Shown: positions 46,277 to 58,140 of the stretch, one piece after another
Position numbering within the stretch: position 1 is the first letter of the stretch
Layout of the letters: each line of letters starts with the position of its first letter
Origin: Lepidonotus clava
Taxonomy: Eukaryota > Annelida > Polychaeta > Phyllodocida > Polynoidae
NCBI GenBank assembly: GCA_936440205.1
Contig: OW387133.1
Span: forward strand, 67,456,374-67,520,373
DNA length: 64,000 bases
Direction of reading: 5' to 3'
Made by a program: the position numbers and the translations under genes
Notes under the pieces: model-generated
What the model was told of the DNA's origin: nothing
Database searches by the model: none
Seen by the model: only the letters and a program-made list of their open reading frames with translations

Positions 46277-49127
46277 CTGCAAGATAATTGTCAACATGTA
46301 TCATATCCTTTTACTTAGTTTTAGGATTTGCAAGTTCATATTGTTGTAGTTTCTAAGTTCTTGTACCGCCGCATTTCATAATTATTAAGTGATAAAGGGG
46401 TGTTCAAACTTTTTGACCTTTGTCAAAAAACCTTGATAGATTTAATAAAGTCATGTCAAATTTCGTTTTCGAATAGTCATATCACGTTGTTGTGAATGCC
46501 ATCAATTTATCAACTGATAAAAATTAGAATAGAATGAAAATCAACATCAGCAATAATATAACTAAAACGTTCAGGCACACAAACCTTTGTTGGAAACACG
46601 GCGTGCCTCATTAACATACTATCTCTTTACGCACGAGTACTAGTAGTACTTGAACTAGAAGCATGAAGTAAACGTTGAGCATTTGATAGTAGCTTTTTAT
46701 GTTATAAATTGACGGAACTGGAACAACCAAAAATTGCATTTGACTACACAAAATAAGCACATAGTCAAGCTTCTACAATTTGATATATCATTGTAGATGC
46801 CTGTCTATCTATGGCCTTAAAGGGAGGCAAAACCAATAAATTCAATGAAATTTTCCAAACTCAAATAATCAGGGAAATCCATTCCTTGAGCCTATTCCTG
46901 GCCTGTGCTAAAATCTAGACCATGAAACGTGGTAAAACATCATTAAAAACATGTTTTTCTTCCTCAAATCAATTAATGTGGATCCGCAAAAATAGGGTTT
47001 GTTTACAAACAAATGCAAATATTACCATCTCTTGTGGCATTCTACTTCAGTTTGAGCTATTTTTCACAGCTAATACTTTACCACTGACCTTAACTGGACT
47101 CATCTAACATATTTCTATACTTATCACTGCTTATCTCAGTTTTGAAAATTTTGTCAATTATATTGGTTTTGGCTCCCTTTAAAATGTAGTTTTGTACCTC
47201 TCCCGTTAATTGAGGCTGTTAATGGATGTTGAACCAGATGAATATCATAAAATAGAATATTTCCCATGGAATCCTACAGTACCAAAGTGTCACAATTTTT
47301 TTCAACTTCTCACAAATACGTATCATGAAATATTATACTATTTTTGTTTGTGTTCTACTTTGTTAGGGCTGCTACAAAAGCTTGTTTTTGAGTCTGTAAT
47401 GGATTTGCAATTTTCGTCCAAACAGCCTTCAATCCCTTTAATGCTTATAAAACTGTTTTAATGTCAGCAATAAATGTAAAATGTCATACTACTGTAGCAC
47501 ACGTCATCAAATTTCATTTGCACAATGCTGAAATTTAGGAAATCCTAGACGGCGATTTCAAATGTTGAGATTGCAATTGAGTATTGAATAGAATACTTTC
47601 TTTCGGTATTGCATTCACAGCAGGTCCTGAAAGTCATTTTACTCTCATTGCCTACAATGGAGATATTCATTTTTCAATATCTGGTGGAGTCGCTTTTCAT
47701 ATGAGCAGGCCTTCGATATAAGAAACGCTCATATGGAAGTTCATGAACAGAAATACAAGAGGATGACCTTTTCAGACACAATGGCTTTAATTACTATGAT
47801 CAGCAGATAAGGACCATGGCTTGTGTTACTGCAAAACTTCGGCTTTGATAGCTTAAGAGGCCAGTATATTCAATTTCGTTCGGTGACATTACCAAATCAA
47901 ATCAGGAAAAAGCTATTGGGGGCGATCCATAGGTTTTCTTTTTCTTCTATTGTAATATCAAGATTATATTACAATTTAGTGAGAAGACTCAAAAGTTGTG
48001 AAAGTTTTAATTCTTTTGTTACATAGCAGTGTTTTTAACGAATGTTTTTCGATCATGATCTCATGGTTCATATTTCTTGTAAGAGAAAAGACCTATAGTG
48101 TCTACTTCCACTTCTTTGAAAATCACAAGTAGGATAATACGTCAGTCCTAGGGTGAAGAAGCCTGTACATTTCTTACACAAAAATACTGCTGTTCGTTCT
48201 CAAATCTACTTGCAATCATTGTATCTCTGATAACTTACCGTATTCATAGTAGCCTTGGGTAGATTCTTATATAAATTTCCTAAAATGCCCGAACAGGAAT
48301 GGCCCGACTACTCACGTCGAACAGAGTTGCGAGAGTGCTGTTAGTTTCATTACATTTACCCATGCAGACAGACCTTTCTTTTATTTGTTCGTTTTCATTA
48401 CGTATTCAGACTTTACTATTCAATAATGATAAAAGGTGATGTACAGACAAAAAGTTTGAATACAACCCTCAGAACACTGCGCCCCTGGACCGGTGCCGAC
48501 TGCCATCGTCACGCCTCACCGACCACCCATCAACTCCACCCTCTTTTTCTTCACTACCGCCCACTGAAAATAGCACACTCAAATGTCACACGCCTTAATT
48601 GCATTAACGACTATCGACCAGATAGTGTCAATGATGACTGGTAAATCAATTTACTGAAATGAGACACTCTTCTAAAGTTTTCTTTTTATGTTTTGCAAAA
48701 ACTCGCGAGCTTCCATGTCATTGACCACATAGGCCCACTATCGTATGGATCACTTCCAACGGATGCATTTCATTCAGAGACCTTTCTGACATTTCAGTAT
48801 TACCGTACTGGGGCGATCAATCAATAGGTTCCACACATACTATTTCCAGCACAGTTAAGATTTGCATAAAAAGAATGACAGTTTTATAATTTCCCAATTC
48901 CACACCCATGCAGGGATTCAGGAAAGCGAATACTCAGAGCAAGAGGGTGAGGTAAATCCGCATTTGCTGCATGCAATTTCTCCTGTATTAATTTCATTTG
49001 CCGTTTTAGACCCTTTACAATTAGGGAGGCAATAATCAACGCTCCAAAGTTTTCCTTATTGCAAACAGTGGATGCAGTTTCCGCACGCATGTATAATTTT
49101 AAAACAAATCTTATCTAACGAGCCCAG
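46277..49127. other. No gene seen
   Basis: AT-rich sequence upstream of the EF-hand exons. The first exon and promoter of that gene should lie in this direction but were not identified. Confidence 0.5.
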
Positions 49128-49130
49128 TTA

Positions 49131-49627
49131 AGCCCGGTTTACACAGGCCGTCAACGTGTCCTTACAAAAAATCACTTGTGTTAAGCTTAGGTTAATGACT
49201 TATCGCAGGCCAACAATTAATTATGTGGGTCATTATCGTAGGTTATCGGTGACAATTGTCGTAATATGCAAAGGCCTGAAGGGTTTACACAACCCGATAA
49301 TTTATTTAAGATAATAAATCCATGATAATTTACAGAAGGCTTACGACAAAGACAGTATCTAATACATTTGTATAAGAATATTTTGACAGAGGGGGCGTAC
49401 ACAGGCCGACAGGGGCCCTTAAGATAAAACATTTTATTATCGTGAGCTGGACTTTGTTATCGTAAGCACATTCTCCTAAGCTTTTCTCCAAAAATTTCAA
49501 ACACGTCTGAAATTATCATTATCTTAAGCAATTTGTCCCGATAAGTCATCGGGACCGTCGTAAGGCTTAAGGTAATGACTGTCGGGGGCCTAACGTAAGG
49601 ATTTTGACGGCCTGTGTAAACCCCCCT
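49131..49627. mobile_element. MITE, GGTTTACACAGGCC ends, TTA flanks
   Basis: AGCCCGGTTTACACAGGCCG at the left and GCCTGTGTAAACCCCCCT at the right pair for most of their length. TTA lies at 49128-49130 and 49628-49630. The 497-bp interior is filled with related TTAAGCTTAGG, TCGTAAG and AAACACGTCTGAAATT motifs shared with the next element. Confidence 0.8.
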
Positions 49628-49741
49628 TTAAGCAGCGTTGTAACAGGTGCGTTCTGTGACCATACTTTTGGTCAGTCTGTTACTTGCTAAGTTTTCACAT
49701 AACACTTTAGTTATTTAAAAAAAAAAGTTATTTTAGGTTGA

Positions 49742-50959
49742 AGCCCGGTTTACACAGGCCGTCAGCGTGTCCTTACGAAAAATCACTTAGGTTAAGCTTA
49801 GGTTAATGACTTATCGCAAGCCAAAAACTAATTATGTAGGTCATTATCGTAGGTTATCGGTAACAATTATCGTAGGGACTAAGGTCATGGAGGGTTTACA
49901 CATCCCGATGATTTTCTTAGGATAATGTTCTGATAATGGTCATCATAAGGGTGACCTAATGCTTGCGACAATGGAATTATCTAATAGATTTGTATAAGAA
50001 TATGTCCCTTGAAATAACACAGGGGGTTTACACAGACCGATAGAGGCTCTTAGGACAAGAAAATTCATTATCATAAGCCCAATTTCATTGTCGTAAGCCC
50101 ATTCTCTTAAGCATTTTCAAAAAAATTTCAAACACGTCTGAAATTTCTTTATTTTAAAGAATTAGTCCCAATAAATCATCGTAAGCCTTACGACAGGCTT
50201 AGGACAATGAATTCCTTAGGATAAAATGGGTTTACACAGGCTGATAACGTCGTCAGAATTATCCTAAGAACATCGGGATTATCCTAAGGCCTACGACAAT
50301 GCCTATCATAAGGATTTTGACGGTCTGTGTAAACCCCCCTTAAGGGGCGTCAAAATCCTCCTGATAGCTCCCCGACGGTCACTATCTTAAGGCTTAGGAC
50401 AGCCCCGTCAATTAACCTAAGCCCTACGATAGTCCTGACGACGTTATCGGTCTGTGTAAACCCATTTTGTGTTAAGGAAATCATTATCCTAAGCCTGTCC
50501 TAAGGCTTAGGATAACTTATCGGGAGTACTTTCTTACGATAATGAAAATTTCAGACGTGTTTGGAATCTTTTGGAAAAAGCTTAGGTCAAAAGGCTTATG
50601 ACGATGGAATTTGGCTTAGCATAATAAAATTTCTTGTCCTAAGAGCCCCTGTCGGCCTGTGTAAATGCCCCTTTCTTAGGTTAAAGGGCACATTCATATA
50701 CAAATCTATTACATACTTTCATTGGCGTAAGCTTTGGGTCACCCTTACGATGACCATTACCAGCCTATTATCTGATTATCCTAAGGAAATCATCTGGCTG
50801 TGTAAACCCTTCAGGATCACATATGTTAGGATAACTTTCACCGACAACCTACAATAATGACCTATAAAAGACGTTTTTTGGCTTTAATAACCCATTAACG
50901 TAAGATTAACCTAAGTGAATTTTCGTAAGGGCCCGTTGACGGCCTGTGTAAACCGGGTT
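49742..50959. mobile_element. Foldback element with two arms of about 600 bp, 9-bp duplication
   Basis: The left arm (49742-50340) and right arm (50345-50959) are inverted copies meeting at CCCCCCTTAAGGGG. Ends read AGCCCGGTTTACACAGGCC and its complement. TTAGGTTGA lies at 49733-49741 and again at 50960-50968, a 9-bp duplication of the type made by Mutator-like transposases. It is related to the element at 49131. No protein frame is present. Confidence 0.85.
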
Positions 50960-51222
50960 TTAGGTTGAGACTCACTAAAATGAGTGTTATAATACATGTA
51001 ACATTGTTTTTTAGTAAAAGAATGTAATCAGAGTGTAAAACTAATGTCACGGTGCAATATTGCAATGTTAAGTTCTAGAAACTTTCTAGTTATATCCAAA
51101 ACAGAATTAAACAGAACATTAATTAATTACTGCTACTTTATAATTACCTTGCAGATTTTGTCAATATAATGAAGCATTAAAACAATGGTTAAGAATTTGT
51201 TCTTCTATAACTGAAATCTTAG

Positions 51223-51268
51223 AGGGGGTTAGGTTAACTAATAATCATATTAGTTAACCTAACCCCCT
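51223..51268. repeat. Perfect 20-bp hairpin
   Basis: AGGGGGTTAGGTTAACTAAT is followed by a 6-base loop and its exact complement. No decay is visible in either arm. It is too short for a typical animal microRNA precursor and is isolated from other repeats. Confidence 0.95.
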
Positions 51269-54200
51269 GGCGGTAAGGTGAACCAGTCATATGCATGATT
51301 TCAACCACTCAAAAGTCAATGGTCAATCCAAAATAGATTGGACATGTACGTGCAGTAAGAAACTATTTGACCCTTGGTACTAATAACAAGATTGAACCAA
51401 AATAAAAATCCGAAGACAAGAAACCAAAGAATTTCTATTGATATTGTCATGAAAATCTGTTACATACTCTATACATTCAATTGATTTTGCAAATTGAAAT
51501 GGAGGAAGGTGCATTATGTCAGATACATGACAATGACATTTACTTGAAATATTCATGAGATTTCTTAATCAATCCTCAGAATTTCTTCCTGAAAGACACA
51601 CATCTACAGATTTTCTTCCTGAAAGACACACATCTCTTAATACGCAGGACTACTGCGCCAAAGATTTTCTAAATACCCACGAATTTGTAATGAATATTTT
51701 TGCGGAGAAATCGTGACTATGGGTTTCCGGAAAGAAAACTTGTATAATGTTTAAAATTTTATTCATATTATATGTCGATACTATCACCTTTCTCTGAAGA
51801 AGCAACCGCTTGATTGTGACAAACTTTAACACAAGGATGATGATTTTGGCACATTACATGCACCAAATGCCTAGTCTTGTTCTACAAGTATAGAAGGACT
51901 GGTTGTAACTTTGTAGTCATTATACCTATTAATTCGCTGGGCTGGGCTTCTCCACCTCTCTGGGCTTCCCCCCTGTGCCAATAACAGGGATAGCAAAGGC
52001 TCCTAGAGGGCTATCCACTGTTGTGTGTGTGGTCCTGTTTATAGGACATTAGAGAACACCTGCCTATGTAAATGTATAGGGGTATGGTCTCTATCTTTTC
52101 ATAGATTTGATCATAAAAGACAGATTTGTCAAAACATTGTTCTCACCATCATATGACTTTAGATTTTGCTCTGGCATTAAACTCAAATAAACAACACCAA
52201 CCAACGATGTTGATACCAAAATAGGTTGCCTCAGAAGCAAGTGTGCTACTGCAACTCTCCCTGGTGTTTCATAATTTAACGTGGCCTCTGCCAACACACC
52301 ATGCCACGTTCTATCTTGGTTGTGCACACCATCTGGAGACAACGTCGAAAACTACTGAGGCAGGCCGCAAAATCCCTCTATGGTCTGTGGACAGGCTCTG
52401 ACCAAATTTACATTAGGCCTAATAATAAATATGGATCTGAATCAAGTAACCCCCCGGAGTAAGCTATATTCTACCCAGGGTGTTCTGCATTCGATCTCAA
52501 AGAATGCTAACTATTGTTGATAAAGGTGTTATTCTAATATTCATACACCCAGCAGATTCTTTTGTAATAATTGAGACGATAAAAGAGATTTCATAGGTTC
52601 CATTATAAAGATGAGGGTAGAAGATCAAGCCTTTTCCAGACATTCTGTGTATTAGTTGTTCTTATAATTTCATTATTTCGAAATTTGACCAATCATGGGA
52701 TTTGGTGTCCTAGAGGGGGAAAGTATGAATTTGAATTTGCATTCCTACCTTTAAGACAATGCAAACCATTTATAAATATTCCCATTATAGGCTGAGATAT
52801 GGGAGTTTGAAATCCCCTTTGCGGTACACACTGGTACACCCCTGTTTAACCATTTGTGCTCCATTTCCATATTATAGCTCCTTGAACCAAACAATATTTA
52901 ATCAAAAATTACAATTTTCTTACTTATCAAAATTATTCAAAAGATCTTCATTCGAATAACAGATTTTACTACCAGAAAGTGAAAAACTTCTGTTACTAGA
53001 ATTGACAAAAATATTCTATGCAATCTGAACATTCCTTTTTCTGTTGCCATGGTAACATGACAACATTCCTTATTCCAGCACTCTTTTAAAAAAGGACGTT
53101 CCTTACCAAATTACCCACAATGCAACTTTCATAAATAAATCGAATGTTTTTTTGCTCATAATCTTAATCTCTGGAAAATTCTGCCTAAGTCACATTTCTT
53201 AAGGAAATATGCATTATTAGCTTGTTTTCATCAATTACTCACTTGATAATGGACCTAGAGCAAAATGACTAAAATCCCTCTAGGTTACCATATCCCGTGA
53301 CTGGTCACAAATAGTCTTAATCACAGTCATTCTATGGTATATTGAGACATTGCGTAACTTATTGTAACGGGCATATTATAACATGGTATCAAGAGCGAAT
53401 CCCGAAATTTAAAAACGTTGATCATAAGATTTATCTATGTGGATTCACCAAATTCTTGTCGGTGATACGGTTTTAGGACTACGCTTGGCCAATTATCATA
53501 TCTGAAAATATAGAATGACATGTTACTGTAATAATTATATTTGAATTAGAATTATGATACATCTTTAATTTCATTGAATTTGGTTTTTCTAAGACAGACA
53601 ACCCTGAGACAATTACCACTGGGAAAACTATCTAGGGAACAACTGTCCCGAGGACAATGACTCCTAAATACAATTACCCTTGGGATAGGCCTAACTCCCC
53701 ATAAGGACATCTAGTCCTTAGGACCACTTCCCCAATAAGTCAGCAGCCCCTTTATGGGAAGTTTTCCTAGCGGCAGTTGTCCACAGAGTACTGAACTATA
53801 TTAGGTTAAATATCCATTTAAGTTAAGGTCTTATTTTAAGTTGTATGTTGCCTCGGATATTAGCTAGCTCTTATTGCAGTCTTCCTCTTCTTACTGCATT
53901 TGTCCAATACAGAATCATAGCTCCGTATTATGTAACACATAACACTAGCATGAAAGGATGTTCTTTATTGTATCCTGTGTATGTATATGTATTCTCGACA
54001 AGATCTCAATGACAATAAACAATTCCAAAGGGTAGGATCCACTCAATCACACTCAGCCAATTATCCCACCAAAGCTAAACAATGTATCAGCTTCAATTCC
54101 AACTCCGGGAACAAGCTTCTAGAACCAACCTTTCCAGGATGTTAAACTCACAACAACTATCAGCTCTCTGGCTGAGTGCTGCCCATGCGGCACTTTATAC

Positions 54201-54636
54201 ATGGATAAAATAACAGTTGTCACTAGGCTCCTCCCCCGTTCTCTTTGCCTTTGACAAAGAGTAATTACTTTAGCCCTACTTTAGTGTAAACACAAAGATG
54301 GCTAAACTCGAGCATGGACTGACCATCCGCGCCAGTACAGTACAGTGGTCCGGTCACAGTTTTGCCCCAATTATTGTACTCAATGTTTTCATGTGTGTCC
54401 TAGATTTTAGTGTTCAATCTGTTGCTATAGGTCTTTTGAAGCACAACGTAAAGATGATGATGAATTCTAGGAAAGACAGCGCAGAACATCCAACGGTTGG
54501 CTGAAATGGTTTAAGTCAATGAAAAATCGGCAATCCAAAAGTGCCAATAAGCGCTTGCACACTCCGATTGAATAGCATGTTGTTAGGGCAGGTGGCGACG
54601 CCTGCCGGAGATGTGGGTGTTGTGTGAGTCGTTGTG
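51269..54636. other. No gene seen; possible LTR boundary at 53384
   Basis: AT-rich sequence with a duplicated 26-bp stretch (TTCTTCCTGAAAGACACACA at 51583 and 51614). At 53376-53396, TATAACA is followed by TGGTATCAAGAGC, which resembles the end of a long terminal repeat plus an initiator-Met-tRNA primer site of Copia/Gypsy fossils. No protein or second repeat was recognised. The frame at 54298-54504 starts MAKLEHGLTIRAS but has no supporting feature. Confidence 0.4.
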
Positions 54637-57600
54637 AGGTCTCACGTAACTAATTGTGGCGCCATCTGTAGTGTCATATACCTTTCTGTCCCGGGGTGAA
54701 GGGAATGACTGGCTTTGAGTGGCTGATAATGAAATAAAGAAAACTGACAGAATTGAAAGAAAATTCCCAGGACACCCCTAATCATTTCTGAGTTATTTCA
54801 TTAAAAAGAATCCATGATGCAGTGACTATAGAAAATGTCAGTAGGTTTTTGAAATAGGCTATGTGCTCCATGAATTTGGTCGCTGCAAAAGTGCCAAAAT
54901 GAGGGTAGGTCAACATCTGGGACGCTTGCTCAAAATTTTCAGGGTCAACCTACCCTGAAATTTTGATATTTTGTGTGCCAAAGAAGCCACAATAAGTTTC
55001 TGAGTCAATTTCATGTGGGTCAACGTTCTGAATATTTTTTTCCTCAGGATCAGTTATATTAAACTATACAGGAAAACAATTAGTTTCGTGAGACCTGTAG
55101 TGAATATGGCAAAGTCAACTGAAAGGACTTTTTGGCCCTGAAAATTGACTTTTTCAGTGAAATAGCCTAAAATTAGAAGATATGGAGAACGATTCCCTCA
55201 TTGCATCTTTTTTTTGGATTTTAAGCCAAAGTTCAGGAAATCTGGTCAAATACATAGGCGTTAGTGCTGAATATCACCCCAAAGTCAATTAAATCTACTT
55301 ATTTTCCTTAATGTCACTGATGCAGATATTTTGACCCTGTTTCCTTCTAAAATGGACAATTTTAAGTCATCTGAGACCTGTTTATTGTTCCCTCTGGCTC
55401 GTCTGAGCTGGCGGAGATGTCAATTTTGGCCTAGCGCTGATAACTGAAAATGGATGAACCAGGTTGAAACTTTTAAAAAATAGTTCAAATTGCCTCAAAG
55501 TTGCAGGGGGTGGTCTTTACACATTGTGAAACTAGAATAATGCCATAAGAGTGTCTTCTCCTGAGGACTTTCCACAAAAATTCTGAAGAAAATGGCAATT
55601 TTTAGAATTTTCTGTCTTTTGGCGCCCAATTTTTCTATATTTTTTCAATATTTCTTGCAAACTGTTTTCACAATTATCTAAATGGCTCTTGATTCTAGCT
55701 CAGTGATGGGATGGGAACATCCCTACCAATTTTCATGCCTTTGCTGTCAATATTCTCTAAAAGAGGGCGATGTGAGGACGGTGGTGTCATACCGTGATAA
55801 ATGCTAGGTGAATTCTTATGGGTGGGGGTTCAGGAAAAGCCCTCCTTTTGTAGGAAAAAGCAATGTGATGATGCTGAAAGTGGATATTTTTATTGAAAAC
55901 AGGTGTGAGTGATAGAAAAATTGGTTTGTTAAGAAAAAAGGCAATCTTCGCTCTCTATATAGGTCTCACGGAACTAATTGTGGCGCCATCTGTAGTGTCA
56001 TATACCTTTCTGTCCCGGGGTGAAGGGAATGACTGGCTTTGAGTGGCTGATAATGAAATAAGGAAAACTGACAGGACTGAATAAAAAATCACAGGATACC
56101 CCCTATCATTTGTGAGTTGTTTGGTAAAAATGAATGCTTGATCTCTGCTTGTTGGTAGGAGTCAGTGTGATTTTTAAATAGGCCCTGTGCCCTGTGAATT
56201 TGACCACTGCGAAACTGGCAAAATGAGAGTACATCCACATTTAGGACCCATGCTTTAGATTTTGATGGGGAACCTACCCTGAAATTCACATATTTTGTGT
56301 ATCAAAGAGGTCACAACTGGGAAATGAGTCAATCTGAGGTGGCGCAAAATTCTGAATATTTGTTTTCCCCTCCTAGGCTACATTAAACTATACAGGAAAA
56401 CAATTAGTTCCGTGAGACCTATAGCGAATATTGCAAAGTTAATCCAAATTATTTCTTTTGTTCTAAAAACTAACTTTTAAGGTCATTTAAGCTCAAATTA
56501 GAAGATTTGGTGAAGGAATTCCTTGTTGCGTCATTTTTTTAAATTTTAGAGCGAAGCTCGGGGAATTGGTCAAATACATAGGCATTAGCACTGATCGTCA
56601 TTCTAAAATCAGTTAAATCTGCTTATCTTCCCAAATCTCCCTGAAACAGATATTTTGACCCTTTTTCCTTCTCACATGGCTGATTTGATGTCATCTCAGA
56701 CCTTTTCTTGTTCACTGGGGCTAGCTCATAATGGCCAGAAGTGTCACTTTTGGCCTAGCGCTGGTCCCTGAAAATGGATGAATGAGGTTGAAACTTTTAA
56801 AAAATTGTTCAAACTGTCTCAAAGTTGCAAGGTGTGGTGTTTACACATGTTGAAACTAGAATAATTCCCTTAGAGTGTCTTTTTCTCAGAACTTTAAAAA
56901 AAAAATCTGGAGAAAAGGCAAATTTTTATAATTTTCTGTGTTTTGACACCCAATTTTTGCACTTTTCTTCCATTTTTCTCGCAAACTTGTTTCACAATTA
57001 TCTAAGTGGCTCCTGTTCCTTGCTCAGTGATGGGGTAGGAACATTTCTACCAATTTTCATGCCTTTGCTGTGAATATTTCTGTAAAAGAAGGTGATGTGA
57101 GGGCGGTGGTCTCAGACTGCGATAAATGACTGCTGAATTCTTAAGGGTAGAGGTTTAGGAAAACCAGTCCTTTGATAGGTTAAAGCAATGTGATGATGCT
57201 GAAACTGGATATTATTGTTGAAAACAGGTGCTAGTTATGAAAAAATGGGTTTATTGAGAAAAAAGGCAATCTTCGCTGTCCCTATAGGTCTCACGTAACT
57301 AATTGTGGCGCCATCTGTAGTGTCATATACCTTTCTGTCCCGGGGTGAAGGGAATGACTGGCTTTGAGTGGCTGATAATGAAATAAAGAAAACTGACAGA
57401 ATTGAAAGAAAATTCCCAGGACACCCCTAATCATTTCTGAGTTATTTCATTAAAAAGAATCCATGATGCAGTGACTATAGAAAATGTCAGTAGGTTTTTG
57501 AAATAGGCTATGTGCTCCATGAATTTGGTCGCTGCAAAAGTGCCAAAATGAGGGTAGGTCAACATCTGGGACGCTTGCTCAAAATTTTCAGGGTCAACCT

Positions 57601-57745
57601 ACCCTGAAATTTTGATATTTTGTGTGCCAAAGAAGCCACAATAAGTTTCTGAGTCAATTTCATGTGGGTCAACGTTCTGAATATTTTTTTCCTCAGGATC
57701 AGTTATATTAAACTATACAGGAAAACAATTAGTTTCGTGAGACCT
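54637..57745. mobile_element. 3.1-kb non-coding element with plan A-B-A'-B'-A
   Basis: A is 460 bp with inverted ends (AGGTCTCACGTAACTAATTG... and its near complement). It occurs at 54637-55096, 55961-56420 and 57286-57745. The first and third look identical; the middle one is the same length but clearly diverged. The B segments (864 and 865 bp) are diverged copies of each other. GTG flanks the whole on both sides. There is no protein frame. Identical direct terminal repeats suggest recent movement by a mechanism that copies the ends, or recent conversion. The class is unknown. Confidence 0.85.
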
Positions 57746-57884
57746 GTGAGGGGCTCTCTCAGCCCGGCCGTGTAATGGTCTTAGGGTTGACGCCAGCGCT
57801 GAGATCATCCCAAGCTGATTACCCGGCAGCGCCAACACTACAGAGCTTTTAGCTGTTTAGCCTGTTTAGGTGTATTTTCCGGCG

Positions 57885-58140
57885 GGTAGGCCCTTTTTGT
57901 GTTCTGTCCCTCATGTAGGCCCTTTTTAATGTTCTATCCTTCATTACATGACATTGTCAGCCCTTTTTGGTGTTTTATCCATCGTGTAGGTTCCTTTTGG
58001 TGGTGTGTTCATCATGTAGGCCCTTTTTGGCGTTCTATCCGTCATGTAGGTCATTAATGTTCTAGCTCAATATAATCTGTCATGTAGGCCCTTTTTTAGT
58101 GTTCTATCCGTCACGTAAGCCTTTGCTGTTCTATCCGTAG
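57885..58140. repeat. Degenerate minisatellite (TGTAGGCCCTTTTTGGTGTTCTATCC type)
   Basis: About seven units of 30-45 bp containing GTAGGCCCTTTTT and TTCTATCCGTCA. It begins 140 bp beyond the A-B-A'-B'-A element. Confidence 0.8.

Noticed and set aside
54298-54504. Plus-strand frame beginning MAKLEHGLTIRAS
   Set aside because: It has a fair start context, but there is no domain, splice signal or codon bias to separate it from chance.
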